Part shown: positions 1 to 7,896 of the stretch, piece by piece
Numbering within the stretch: position 1 is the stretch's first letter
How the letters are laid out: every line of letters starts with the position of its first letter
Source: Bacteroidales bacterium
Lineage (GTDB): Bacteria > Bacteroidota > Bacteroidia > Bacteroidales > Muribaculaceae
Direction: 5' to 3'
NCBI GenBank assembly: GCA_021205635.1
Contig: JAJPXC010000052.1
Span: 1-34,620 of the forward strand
Length of the DNA stretch: 34,620 nt
Notes under the pieces: generated by a model
What the model saw: the letters and a program-made list of their open reading frames with translations, nothing else
What the model was told of the DNA's origin: nothing
Database searches by the model: none
Program-made: the position numbers and the translations under genes

Positions 1-65
1 ATTTTACCCCTCAATGCAACACTTTTTCGGTCTTTTTTTAAATCCTCGCTGGATTTTTGCCGTTA

Positions 66-110
66 TAAAAGCGACTCGCAATCGGTCTAATTCACTGATT
101 GCAAGCCGCT
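66..110 (-). terminator. Rho-independent terminator of the tRNA-Asn pair
   Basis: On the minus strand a 14-bp stem (97-110 with 70-83, two G-U pairs) with a 13-nt loop is followed by a short T run (TTTTATAA). It lies directly downstream of the second tRNA-Asn, so it probably ends the tRNA transcript. Confidence 0.7.
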
Positions 111-120
111 TGGCTTTGGG

Positions 121-194
121 CGCTTCAGGATGGGCTTGAACCAACGACCCCCTGATTAACAGTCAGGTGCTCTAACCAACTGAGCTACTGAAGC
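121..194 (-). tRNA. tRNA-Asn(GUU), second copy
   Basis: A 74-nt cloverleaf can be read on the minus strand: acceptor arms GCTTCAG/CTGAAGC, a D-arm with AGCTCAGTTGGTTAGAGC, anticodon loop CTGTTAA (anticodon GTT, Asn), T-loop GGTTCAAGCC and discriminator G. CCA is not encoded. It is nearly identical to the tRNA at 255-328; the last acceptor pair differs as a compensated change (G-C here, A-T there), so both copies should fold. The two are separated by 60 nt containing a short GGAAGC/GCTTCC stem, and they are probably cut from one precursor. Confidence 0.95.
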
Positions 195-254
195 ATTGTT
201 CGCTTACCAAGGAAGCGCGTCATGGCTTCCGGAATAGCTTTTTAAGCTGTTTTG

Positions 255-328
255 CGCTTCAAGATGGACTTGAACCAACGACCCTCTGATTAACAGTCAG
301 ATGCTCTAACCAACTGAGCTATTGAAGC
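255..328 (-). tRNA. tRNA-Asn(GUU), first copy
   Basis: A 74-nt cloverleaf on the minus strand with acceptor GCTTCAA/TTGAAGC, anticodon loop CTGTTAA (GTT, Asn), T-loop GGTTCAAGTC and discriminator G; CCA is not encoded. It is promoter-proximal in a tandem pair with the copy at 121-194 and about 38 nt downstream of the start predicted from the promoter at 370-401. Confidence 0.95.
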
Positions 329-369
329 TTTTTTGCAACCCTGGAAAGGGCTTTCCGTCAATTGCGTGG

Positions 370-401
370 CAAAGGTACTGCCAATTTCTGAGTTTTCCAA
401 A
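370..401 (-). promoter_or_regulatory. Bacteroidetes-type promoter for the tRNA-Asn pair
   Basis: On the minus strand TTTG (401-398), a 20-nt spacer, then TACCTTTG (377-370) match the -33 TTTG / -7 TAnnTTTG consensus of Bacteroidetes housekeeping promoters. Both boxes are exact. Transcription would start near 366, just upstream of the first tRNA. Confidence 0.75.
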
Positions 402-428
402 TGATTTTGGATTTTTTTGCGATTTTGT

Positions 429-1700
429 TCAGCGGAGGGTCATGGCGCGGGCATGAGCGTCGAGGCCTTCGGCGAGGGCCATAAGCTCGACGGTGCGGGC
501 GATGGAGGACACTCCCTCGGCGGTGAGGTGCTGGAAGGTGACCTTCTTCATGAAGGAGTCGAGATTGACGCCCGAGTAGGCGCGCGCGTAGCCTGAGGTG
601 GGCAGCGTGTGGTTGGTGCCCGAGGCGTAATCGCCGGCGCTTTCGGGGGTGTTGTACCCCAGGAACACCGAGCCGGCATTCTCCACGCGGTCCTTCAGAT
701 CGCGCCAATTGGCCATGGCTACAATCAGGTGCTCGGGAGCGTAATCGTTGGCCAGCGCCATCATCTCCTCCTCATCCTTGACAAGCACCAATCGGCTGTG
801 GCTAAGCGACTTCTCCACCAATTCACGCTTGGGTAGAGTAGAGGCTTGCTGGTCGATAACGCTGGGGAGGGCGTCGATTACACTTTCTGAGCAAGTGATG
901 AGAATCGACTGGCTATCTGGGCCGTGCTCGGCTTGCGAGAGGAAATCGGCCGCGATGCATTCAAGGCGAGCGCCGTCGTCGGCGAGCACCATCACCTCCG
1001 AGGGGCCGGCGGGCATGTCGATGGCCACGCCCAGGCGTGTGACCTGTTGCTTGGCCTCCATGACGAAACGGTTGCCGGGACCGAAAATCTTGTCCACGCG
1101 GGGTATCTCCTTGGTGCCCAGAGCCATTGCGGCGATTGCTTGCGCACCCCCAGTCTTGTATATCTCGGTGATGCCCACAATACCGGCTGTGGCGAGAATC
1201 GCGGGGTGCACCTTGCCATCCTTGTTGGCAGGGGAGCAAAGGACGATGCGCTTGCAACCTGCCAAACGGGCGGGTACGGCCAACATCAGCACGGTGGAGA
1301 ACAACGGCGAGTTGCCCCCGGGAATATAGAGGCCCACGGTGTTGATGGGGAGTTGGCGCTGCTCGCAGTGGACACCGGGAGCCGTTTCCACCTCGATAGG
1401 TTGCATGCGCTGGGCGGCATGGAATTTCTCGATGTTGGCGGCCGCGGCCTCGATGGCGAGAATCAACTCCTCGGGGACAGAGCGCATAGCCTCCTCCAGC
1501 TCAGTGTCGGTGACACGAAGCGAATCGATGCTGGAGCCGGTGAAGCGATGCTCGTAATCGAGTACGGCTTGCTCGCCGCGGGTGGCGACATCGTTGATGA
1601 TTGAGGCGACGGTGTCCTCCACCTGCTTGCTCTGCTCGACCATGGCGCGACGGCAGATGTGGGGCCACTCCTGCCGGCTTGGGTAACGGTAAACCTCCAT
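429..1700 (-). CDS. hisD: Histidinol dehydrogenase
   Basis: Catalyses the last two oxidations of histidine biosynthesis, L-histidinol to L-histidinal to L-histidine, with 2 NAD+ and one Zn2+; cytosolic. The 423-aa length is usual. The zinc ligands known from E. coli HisD (Gln259, His262, Asp360, His419) align at a constant offset of three as Q256, H259, D357 and H416, and the catalytic Glu-His pair is E323-H324 in APEHLI. The IFGPGN and AGPSEV segments around residues 205-235 are also typical. The ATG overlaps the hisG stop by one base (TAATG), so translation is probably coupled. No hisC or hisB follows: the next genes downstream are the tRNA-Asn pair. Identification is firm. Confidence 0.97.
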   Translation of the reverse strand: MEVYRYPSRQEWPHICRRAMVEQSKQVEDTVASIINDVATRGEQAVLDYEHRFTGSSIDSLRVTDTELEEAMRSVPEELILAIEAAAANIEKFHAAQRMQPIEVETAPGVHCEQRQLPINTVGLYIPGGNSPLFSTVLMLAVPARLAGCKRIVLCSPANKDGKVHPAILATAGIVGITEIYKTGGAQAIAAMALGTKEIPRVDKIFGPGNRFVMEAKQQVTRLGVAIDMPAGPSEVMVLADDGARLECIAADFLSQAEHGPDSQSILITCSESVIDALPSVIDQQASTLPKRELVEKSLSHSRLVLVKDEEEMMALANDYAPEHLIVAMANWRDLKDRVENAGSVFLGYNTPESAGDYASGTNHTLPTSGYARAYSGVNLDSFMKKVTFQHLTAEGVSSIARTVELMALAEGLDAHARAMTLR

Positions 1701-2566
1701 TATAGGATCATTTTTTCGATGTCGAGAGCGAGGATCCCTTCGGCTCCTTCGGCCTTGAGACGACCCACGATCTCCCAGAAGCGTTTTTCCTCAAGCACGG
1801 TGTGCACCGAACACCAGTCGCTGTCGGCTAGCGGCAGGACGGTGGGGCTCTTGATGCCAGGGAGCACGGCCAGCACGGCGTCCAATCGCTCCTTGGACAC
1901 GTTCATGAGGATGTATTTCTTGCCGTCGGCGGCCTTCACGGCATCGACGCGGAAGAGCAGTTCGTCGAGAATCTCGTGCTTTTCGGGCGAGAGGGTGGCG
2001 CGCGTCGAGGCGATGAGCACGGCCTCGCTATCAAGCACCTTCTCCACCTCTATCAGGTTGTTGCTCACCAGAGTGGAACCGGAGGAAACGATGTCGAAGA
2101 TGCCATCGGCCAAACCGATGCCGGGGGCAATCTCCACCGAACCGGTGATCACGTGGATGTCGGCGCGAATCCCCTTCTCGTCGAGGTAGCGGCGCAGGAT
2201 TTCGGGGTAGGAAGTGGCGATTTTTTTGCCGTGGAACCAGCGGGGACCATCGTAGGCCAGATGCTGGGGAATTGCCAATGACAAGCGGCAACGGCTGAAG
2301 CCCAGGGGCTTAACCACGTTGACGTCCTTGCCTTTTTCCATCACTTCGTTAAGACCGACGATACCGATGTCGGCGGTGCCGGTGGCTACCGCGTCGGGAA
2401 TGTCGTCGTCGCGCAGGTAGAGCAATTCCACGGGGAAGTTGCGTGAGGGGACGAGCAGGGTGCGTTTGACGGCCGTAAGCTTGATACCGGCCTCCGAGAG
2501 GAGCTCCATGGTCTCGTCGTAAAGTCGCCCTTTGGATTGAACGGCGATTCTCAACCTTGTTTCCAT
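1700..2566 (-). CDS. hisG: ATP phosphoribosyltransferase, long form
   Basis: Catalyses the first committed step of histidine synthesis, ATP plus PRPP to phosphoribosyl-ATP; cytosolic. The 288 residues fit the long, self-sufficient HisG class: a bilobed periplasmic-binding-protein-like catalytic domain (about 1-210) plus a C-terminal regulatory domain (about 210-288) that carries histidine feedback inhibition and removes the need for HisZ. Seen motifs include the N-terminal LRIAVQSKGRL, the DIGIVGLNEV segment, and the PRPP-loop-like region DGIFDIVSSGSTLVSNNL near residues 154-171. It overlaps hisD by one base. A promoter with both boxes (2592-2622) lies inside the end of the upstream acyltransferase gene, so hisGD can be transcribed separately. 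Confidence 0.97.
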   Translation of the reverse strand: METRLRIAVQSKGRLYDETMELLSEAGIKLTAVKRTLLVPSRNFPVELLYLRDDDIPDAVATGTADIGIVGLNEVMEKGKDVNVVKPLGFSRCRLSLAIPQHLAYDGPRWFHGKKIATSYPEILRRYLDEKGIRADIHVITGSVEIAPGIGLADGIFDIVSSGSTLVSNNLIEVEKVLDSEAVLIASTRATLSPEKHEILDELLFRVDAVKAADGKKYILMNVSKERLDAVLAVLPGIKSPTVLPLADSDWCSVHTVLEEKRFWEIVGRLKAEGAEGILALDIEKMIL

Positions 2567-2577
2567 ATCAAATTCGT

Positions 2578-3672
2578 TTATTTTTCGCCCGCGAAGTTAC
2601 GGATTATATCGCGTTTTCCCAAGTTTTTCGTCCAATTCAAAGCCGGCGAGCCGATTTTGGTCCATGAAAACCAGCCCACAAGAGCGATTACAACGAGGGT
2701 GACAACAAACGTGAGATGCGGCCCAAGGAAGAGCAAAAGCCCCGAAGCGGCAGCCGCTTGGAAGATAGGGAAATGCCACAAGTAGATGTCGTAGGAGAAA
2801 TTTTTCTTGGGATCGGAGTACCATGGCATCTTGAAGGCGAACGACAAGGTGATCACCAGCAGGCACAAGGCAAATGGCGGCAACACGGCGAGGGTAAAGA
2901 AGTGCATGATGCCAAAAACGTAAAGCACCAAGCCGATAGGCAGCAGAACTTTCCAATTCTTTGCCATCCACGGCCATATGTAGCTTGCGATACCGCCGAG
3001 GTAGAAATAACAGAGTTGGCCGGGGAACTGCCGTTCCCATGTCTCGAATGCCTCGTTGTCGGTGGTGAGCCACATGTAGCGGCACCATACGCGCCAAGCC
3101 AGCGATGCGACCACGATCGCGGCCATCACCGGGATGGGCTTCCAGCGTAGCTTCTTCAGGGTCCACGCGAGCATCGGCACGGTGCAGTAGAGCATCAGCT
3201 CCACCTTGATAGTCCACAGGGAGCCGTTAACGGCCGGGACTGCGTTCTCGGCGAACACTCCCGGAAGGTCGGGCTGGCCATGGTTCCAAAAGACGATGTT
3301 GCACGACAGGTATTTCCAGAATTGGGGATGGGTGAAGTATTCAGCGATGGGAAGGGTTGTCAAAAGGCAACAACCCACTGCCGCCACGACAATCACCGTG
3401 GCGTAGCATGGGAAAATGCGCATGAATCGGCGACGCAGAAACGACACAGTGGATTGCGACTTCAAGAAGCTGCCCCAAATCAGGAAACCGCTGAGGATGA
3501 AGAACGCGCTGACGCCGTCGAATGACGTGTTGGGCCACCAGTACTCGGTGCCGGCCACGACATTGAAGTGGGCCACGATTACGGCCAGGGCCAGATAATA
3601 GCGAATCAGCCCCATGTTGTTGAGGCTCGCTACCTTGGGAGGGAGGGGGATTGTGTATTGCGCCTTATTCAT
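2578..3672 (-). CDS. Acyltransferase 3 family integral membrane protein (OafA/YrhL-like)
   Basis: Members of this family move acyl groups (often acetyl) onto extracytoplasmic sugars such as O-antigen, capsule or glycans. The 364-aa protein shows the family pattern of about ten hydrophobic helices over its whole length. It begins with an N-terminal signature (GLIRYYLALAVIVAHF, residues 21-36) in which His35 fits the conserved catalytic His, followed by FILSGFLIWGSFL near residue 60 and FLRRRFMRIFPCY soon after. No SGNH domain is attached. It lies 11 bp upstream of hisG on the same strand, but a separate hisGD promoter suggests no functional link. The substrate cannot be read from the sequence. 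Family assignment is secure. Confidence 0.88.
   Translation of the reverse strand: MNKAQYTIPLPPKVASLNNMGLIRYYLALAVIVAHFNVVAGTEYWWPNTSFDGVSAFFILSGFLIWGSFLKSQSTVSFLRRRFMRIFPCYATVIVVAAVGCCLLTTLPIAEYFTHPQFWKYLSCNIVFWNHGQPDLPGVFAENAVPAVNGSLWTIKVELMLYCTVPMLAWTLKKLRWKPIPVMAAIVVASLAWRVWCRYMWLTTDNEAFETWERQFPGQLCYFYLGGIASYIWPWMAKNWKVLLPIGLVLYVFGIMHFFTLAVLPPFALCLLVITLSFAFKMPWYSDPKKNFSYDIYLWHFPIFQAAAASGLLLFLGPHLTFVVTLVVIALVGWFSWTKIGSPALNWTKNLGKRDIIRNFAGEK
2592..2622 (-). promoter_or_regulatory. Probable promoter of hisGD inside the acyltransferase 3' end
   Basis: On the minus strand TTG (2622-2620), a 20-nt spacer and TAACTTCG (2599-2592; one mismatch to TAnnTTTG) lie in the last codons of the acyltransferase gene. 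The predicted start is near 2588, about 22 nt before the hisG ATG. Only an 11-bp gap separates the two genes, so this promoter would decouple them. Confidence 0.5.
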
Positions 3673-3752
3673 CTAAGATATAACGCAAAAGGTCCCCGAA
3701 AATTGTAATATTCGATCAATCGTTTATTCGTTCCTAAGAGCTGTGGTGTATT

Positions 3753-3806
3753 CGTGCGCTTGTCTATTCGTGTATTCGAGTGAATGCACGAATAGACGAG
3801 TGTGCG
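3753..3806. repeat. Long imperfect hairpin built from the word ATTCGTG
   Basis: Arms 3753-3777 and 3782-3806 form an imperfect stem of about 25 bp with a GAGT loop. The arms themselves consist of repeated words (TATTCGTG on the left, CACGAATA on the right). It sits just downstream of the phosphoesterase stop, so it may end the five-gene operon, but no T tract follows on the minus strand. A stable 3'-end or attenuating structure is possible. Confidence 0.6.
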
Positions 3807-3817
3807 ATTGCATGGGG

Positions 3818-4837
3818 CTAGAAGTCGGCCGGGAAGAGGTGGTCCTGCTCCACTTTGCCGTTGGAGAGCTGGATCCATGTGTGAATCAGCGAGGGGGAGT
3901 TCTCGTCAAGCTGGATCACGCGGGCGCCGTTGGTGCCGAGGTGGTTGTAGACGGTGTTACCTCCCGAGTAGCGGCCATAGGCGAGCAACACGCCGTTCCA
4001 CGCGGTGGCGAAGTCGTTGTCGTGGTCATGCCCGGCGAAGACTCCGCGGATGTCGCCCTGCTCCTGCATGGCGGCGAACATGCCCGAATCCTTGGCCGAG
4101 CAGCACACCTTTTTCTTCTCCTTGCAGGAGCCGTAAAGGGGCGCCTTGGCCTCGAAAGCCTCCATGTACTGCGGCAGGGGGATATGGATAAACAGCAAGC
4201 CGGGGAGCAACGTGCCGCCGTTGGCTTGGGTAAAGCGCTCACGCTCGGCGCGATACCAGTCGATCTGCTCGGGCAGCAGCCAGTCGTATCCCTTGATCCC
4301 CTCAGCATTGGCGTAGGTTGCGTCGTGGGTGTCCATTAGCCACAGCAAGCGACGCATGGAGCGACCGTCGGAGGCGAATACCGGCACCACATAATCGGGC
4401 GAGCAGACGTTGGCATCACGGGGAGGCATGACGGAGTACTCGCCAGCCTCCATCACGTCGTACTGCTCGGCGAGATTCTCGCAGTAGCCCTTGTAGTGGG
4501 TGCCGAAGTCGCGGTCATGGTTGCCGAAAATCGAGGCATAGGGGATGCCGCGCTCGTTCAGGGGAGCCGTCATGGCCAGCAATGCGTCGTTAGCGCCGAG
4601 GGCGTAGACTTGGTCGCCAGTGAACACGACAAGGTCAGGCTCGACCATGTCGCACACCTTCTCGATGCACTCAACAGCCTTGTCGGAGGCTCCGTTGCCC
4701 CATTTGTAATGGGTGTCGGTGATTTGGACGATGGTAAACGTGCCATCGTCGCGGAATTTCAGTTGGGGCTTCTGCTGTGCCATAGCGCTTAGGGAAAGCG
4801 CTATGGCACAAGCCGTTGCCGCTATTTTTCTATACAT
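3818..4837 (-). CDS. Secreted calcineurin-like metallophosphoesterase
   Basis: A dinuclear-metal phosphoesterase, likely periplasmic. Residues 1-20 form a signal peptide (MYRKIAATACAIALSLSAMA, cleavage before QQ). The metal-binding motifs appear in order: DTH at 41-43, GDQ at 74-76, GNHD at 105-108, a mid-region His in FIHIPLPQY, and the C-terminal GHDHDND block. This layout resembles Dcr2/purple-acid-phosphatase-like proteins that are common in Bacteroidales, usually 320-400 aa. The substrate is unknown. It is the last gene of a minus-strand operon, 8 bp after the SUMF1-fold gene, with a long hairpin beyond its stop. The family is certain; a role in the operon is inferred only from position. 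Confidence 0.9.
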   Translation of the reverse strand: MYRKIAATACAIALSLSAMAQQKPQLKFRDDGTFTIVQITDTHYKWGNGASDKAVECIEKVCDMVEPDLVVFTGDQVYALGANDALLAMTAPLNERGIPYASIFGNHDRDFGTHYKGYCENLAEQYDVMEAGEYSVMPPRDANVCSPDYVVPVFASDGRSMRRLLWLMDTHDATYANAEGIKGYDWLLPEQIDWYRAERERFTQANGGTLLPGLLFIHIPLPQYMEAFEAKAPLYGSCKEKKKVCCSAKDSGMFAAMQEQGDIRGVFAGHDHDNDFATAWNGVLLAYGRYSGGNTVYNHLGTNGARVIQLDENSPSLIHTWIQLSNGKVEQDHLFPADF

Positions 4838-4845
4838 TGTAAAAG

Positions 4846-5991
4846 TTATTGCTGAGGATCGATAACAATACGCATGCCGTAGGCGTGCTGGCGGTCGCCT
4901 TGGGGCACGCGACGGCGATAGGAGGTGCGCAGTTCGGTTTTGTCCTTGGTGTCCCAGCCACCGCCGCGGCGCACGCGCGACTTGTTCTTATCGGGGGTCT
5001 GGCACCAATAGTTGGCTTCGGGTTTCTTGGGATAGTCGTTCTTGAAGTCGAGGCAGAATTCCCACACGTTGCCGGCCATGTTGTAGATACCCAGCTCGTT
5101 AGGTTTCTTGGAGTGGACGTTGTGGGAGCGCAGGCCCGAGTTGCCGGCGTACCATGCTACCTCGTCGGGGATGTTGGAGCCGGGATACTGGGTGGTGGTG
5201 GCTTTATGGCCTCCGCGCGCGGCGTATTCCCATTCAGCCTCGGTAGGGAGACGCACAGTGACGCCTAGGATTGCGCTCAACTGCTGGCAGAACTGCACGG
5301 CGTCGTCCCAACAGATGTTATCTACGGGGAGGTCGTCGCTGGCGTCCTGGGTCAACGATGGATTGGAACCCATGACATACTCCCAAAGGGCTTGCGACAC
5401 CTCGGTTTCACCGATATAGAAGTCGTGGTCGAAACGTGCCCAGTGAACGGGTTTCTCGTCGCTGTCGGCTCCTACCTGCTCGTCGGTGGCTCCCATAAGG
5501 AAGTTACCGCTCTTGCATTGTATCATATTGAACGTTACCGAGTTGCATGCTTTGCTGGGCTGACCGCCAATCGACACGCCGGCACCCTTGGCGGGAAGCG
5601 TGATAGTGACAGTGGGCCGTTTCCAGGGACCTTCGTCAGGCTCGACCGTCATCAGGTAAACCTCCTTCATGGCCACGGGCTGGAACTCGTAGTGCAACGG
5701 TGTGAACGTTGGAGTGTTGATGGTGATCCAGTTGGCGCCGTCGATGATGTACACCCAGTATTCGTTGCCGTTCTTGACGGTTTTGATGATGTCGCCCTCA
5801 AATTCCATGTCGGTGACCGTCGTGCCGATTTTGATCAGAGCGCAGGGGTCGCCGCTGAGGTCTTGTACGGGGTTAACTTGGGCCTCCATGTCCGAGGGGT
5901 CGGCGTGGAAGTCGGTTACTGCGAGCTTTTGGGCCTGAGCGACGAGGGTCATGATCGCCGCGGCCAGTAGAGAAAAGATTACGCGTTTCAT
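4846..5991 (-). CDS. Secreted SUMF1/formylglycine-generating-enzyme-fold protein
   Basis: A 381-aa exported protein with a signal peptide at 1-20. Residues about 21-150 are an uncharacterised domain with β-strand-like alternation. From about residue 155 there is an FGE-sulfatase (SUMF1) domain: FLMGATDEQ, DFYIGETEVSQALWEYVMG, NICWDDAVQFC, LPTEAEWEYAARGG, GNVWEFCLDF and a final RRGGGWDTKDKTELRTSYRR. The copper-binding cysteine pair of true sulfatase-activating enzymes is not seen in that last block, so it is unlikely to make formylglycine. Related proteins often serve as binding or structural modules. It starts 86 bp after the NTF2-like gene, and a heptamer tandem repeat lies 2 nt upstream of its ATG. 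The domain call is firm, the function is not. Confidence 0.9.
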   Translation of the reverse strand: MKRVIFSLLAAAIMTLVAQAQKLAVTDFHADPSDMEAQVNPVQDLSGDPCALIKIGTTVTDMEFEGDIIKTVKNGNEYWVYIIDGANWITINTPTFTPLHYEFQPVAMKEVYLMTVEPDEGPWKRPTVTITLPAKGAGVSIGGQPSKACNSVTFNMIQCKSGNFLMGATDEQVGADSDEKPVHWARFDHDFYIGETEVSQALWEYVMGSNPSLTQDASDDLPVDNICWDDAVQFCQQLSAILGVTVRLPTEAEWEYAARGGHKATTTQYPGSNIPDEVAWYAGNSGLRSHNVHSKKPNELGIYNMAGNVWEFCLDFKNDYPKKPEANYWCQTPDKNKSRVRRGGGWDTKDKTELRTSYRRRVPQGDRQHAYGMRIVIDPQQ

Positions 5992-5993
5992 AT

Positions 5994-6023
5994 AGTTTTC
6001 AGTTTTCAGTTTTCAGTTTTCAG
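5994..6023. repeat. Heptamer tandem repeat (AGTTTTC)x4 abutting a start codon
   Basis: Four perfect AGTTTTC units plus AG. On the minus strand this reads as repeated CTGAAAA ending 2 nt before the ATG of the SUMF1-fold gene, so it occupies the ribosome-docking region. Confidence 0.85.
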
Positions 6024-6034
6024 CCCTTTCATCC

Positions 6035-6072
6035 TTTATTCCTTTAAAGGAGGAAAGGAGGAAAGGAATAAA
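6035..6072. repeat. Intercistronic inverted repeat TTTATTCCTTT/AAAGGAATAAA
   Basis: Perfect 11-bp arms (6035-6045 and 6062-6072) enclose AAAGGAGG words. It lies between the NTF2-like and SUMF1-fold genes and could act as an internal processing or attenuating hairpin. The words resemble the octamer array at 10886-10922. Confidence 0.6.
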
Positions 6073-6077
6073 GATGG

Positions 6078-7046
6078 TTACGGCAACTTAAAGTCGTTGA
6101 GTTGGAAGGCTTTTTCCGACATCGGTTGCCAGGTGCGCACATGGATTTTAGGAGCATCCTCGTCGGAAAAATCCCACACAAGGAACACCGTGCCTAGGTC
6201 CTGGTAGCTCTTGGTGGCCCACTTCTGGGTAAGGGTCACGCCGTAATACTGCGGCTTGGAGCGGTGGCGAACGATACGGTAGTCGTCAAACTCCACGTTA
6301 ACATACGGTTGCGTTTGGAATATTTTGTATAAGTTGCTAAGATACTGCCGTTTATTTTGCTTCACATATTCCACTTTTGCGCCGTCGGCCATCCCCATTT
6401 CGCCCGATTGGCGGGTCATCATCAGCTTGCCGGTGATAATCAAGGCATCGTCCGAGAAAATGGCCTCCATGAAGTCGCGATTTTTGTCGCGGTAAGCCTT
6501 GGCAAATTGCTCGCACCAGTGGATAATCTGCAAGCGCTGGTCGAGGTCGTCCAGTTGCTCGCCCACCTTCACGAGCGAGGCGTAGACGTGGGTGGGCATA
6601 GTGAAGTTGAAGTCGGTGATACGTCCAGTTGGGGAAAAGTCGATTACGATTTCTTGACGAGGCTCACCGTCGTAATTCGTTGATTTTGATGACATCTCAA
6701 CGCCAATATTGCGCAATTGGTAACCCCTGACGACGCCGTTTTTCTTCTTGAGGGTCGTGACGAAGGTAACGACGTCGGGGTCCTCGGTGCGGAATCGGGC
6801 CTGGTCCCAGGAGCGGTTAAGGGTAGCCTGAGCGAGGTTGTCGATTTCAACCCCAGTGTAATTGATGGCCGAGGATGCACGCTCGGCTTTGTTGATGGCG
6901 GTCAGAAGTTTAGCTGTTTGTTGCTCGATACGACGCCGGGTGGCGTCGGTGGATATACCTCCTGTAATCTCCACGGTTACAGCGTCCTGAGCCGTAATCG
7001 ATAATACGGCGACTAAGAGCAACAAGGTAGATAATATCTTTCGCAT
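6078..7046 (-). CDS. Exported protein with an NTF2/SnoaL-like C-terminal region
   Basis: A 322-aa protein with a clear signal peptide (MRKILSTLLLLVAVLSITAQ). Residues about 20-180 are α/β, with an amphipathic helix (ATRRRIEQQTAKLLTAINKAE) and no recognised motif. Residues about 185-315 look like an NTF2-fold domain: a helix with the segment WCEQFAKAYRDKNRDFMEAIFSDD, then strands such as YYGVTLTQKW and TVFLVWDF, ending HVRTWQP. I know this arrangement only from uncharacterised Bacteroidales proteins. It lies 21 bp after the preceding gene and upstream of the SUMF1-fold gene in the same operon. Function is unknown; export to the periplasm or surface is likely. Confidence 0.75.
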   Translation of the reverse strand: MRKILSTLLLLVAVLSITAQDAVTVEITGGISTDATRRRIEQQTAKLLTAINKAERASSAINYTGVEIDNLAQATLNRSWDQARFRTEDPDVVTFVTTLKKKNGVVRGYQLRNIGVEMSSKSTNYDGEPRQEIVIDFSPTGRITDFNFTMPTHVYASLVKVGEQLDDLDQRLQIIHWCEQFAKAYRDKNRDFMEAIFSDDALIITGKLMMTRQSGEMGMADGAKVEYVKQNKRQYLSNLYKIFQTQPYVNVEFDDYRIVRHRSKPQYYGVTLTQKWATKSYQDLGTVFLVWDFSDEDAPKIHVRTWQPMSEKAFQLNDFKLP

Positions 7047-7067
7047 AAAAAAGTAGCTTTCAGAGGA

Positions 7068-7892
7068 TTAGAATTGAAACCAAATAGCAATATACTCGCC
7101 GCTCGAACCCATGTACCGCTCCAGCGAACTAGGCTGGGCCGACACGTAGTCGCGACGCTCATCCTCGCCGGGACCGAGCACGGCAATAATATCGGTTTTG
7201 GTGCCGATGAGCCAAAACGAATTGGCAATATCTTGGCAATCAGCATATTTACCATATCTCTTGATGAGCGACTCGCTCTCAAGTTTCTGCATCTTCTGGT
7301 AAGCGCGAGTGGGTGAACCGGCCGACATCAATTCCATCAGCACGGTCTGCTGGTAAGGCTTTAGTTTTTGGGACGACGCGGGAGTTTCTGTCGCTGTTTC
7401 AGTAGGGACGGCCGGAGCGGGTTTTGTCTCTGGTTGAGGCTCAAAAACCTCAGCAACAGGCTCAGGTTCACATATTTGCTTCACGGGAGCCGTAGTAGGG
7501 ATATCCTTTAGAGGCTCGGGACGTTGGCCTTGGGAGATGGCCGCATAATCGGGAGTGGTCCACGAGGGTATGTAGTTTTTGCGCTGGGTGTAGGCGTAGG
7601 CCTTTACTTCATTGCCTTTGTTGACAGCAATATGCTCCACACCAACAATTTGAGCCGCTAATGCCTCTCCATTTAGGTTGTTATCCTTGAGGTAGGCGTT
7701 GATGTAGGTGGCAAGGAGTTGGTCGGCCTGCGAGATAGCGCCCTCTAGACTAGCGGCAGTGGCCTCGGCGAAGAAATAATCGGGATTGCGCCGCAACTCG
7801 TTGATTTGACGAGTTGTAGCGTCGGCCCATGCGGTTGCCGTAACCATCAGTGCCATTATGGCCATGAGTAATTTTAAGAGATTGGTTCTCAT
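7068..7892 (-). CDS. Exported protein of unknown function, weakly LPP20-like N-terminal domain
   Basis: A 274-aa protein with a signal peptide (about 1-24, ending TATAWA). Residues about 25-110 (NPDYFFAEATAASLEGAISQ, then a helix and AYAYTQRKNY) resemble LPP20-type lipoprotein domains, but there is no lipobox. A low-complexity Pro/Thr/Glu linker covers about residues 120-175. A compact C-terminal domain (about 180-274) reads VLMELMSAGSPTRAYQKMQK, DIANSFWLIGTKTDIIAVLG and ends YIAIWFQF; similar C-termini occur in Bacteroidales proteins found near SUMF1 genes. It starts 4 bp after the preceding gene, so the two are co-translated or tightly coupled. The family match is from memory and weak. Confidence 0.7.
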   Translation of the reverse strand: MRTNLLKLLMAIMALMVTATAWADATTRQINELRRNPDYFFAEATAASLEGAISQADQLLATYINAYLKDNNLNGEALAAQIVGVEHIAVNKGNEVKAYAYTQRKNYIPSWTTPDYAAISQGQRPEPLKDIPTTAPVKQICEPEPVAEVFEPQPETKPAPAVPTETATETPASSQKLKPYQQTVLMELMSAGSPTRAYQKMQKLESESLIKRYGKYADCQDIANSFWLIGTKTDIIAVLGPGEDERRDYVSAQPSSLERYMGSSGEYIAIWFQF

Positions 7893-7896
7893 TATT

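Noticed and set aside
609..1604. Long plus-strand frames opposite hisD
   Set aside because: Shadows of a GC-rich gene whose catalytic residues all align on the minus strand.
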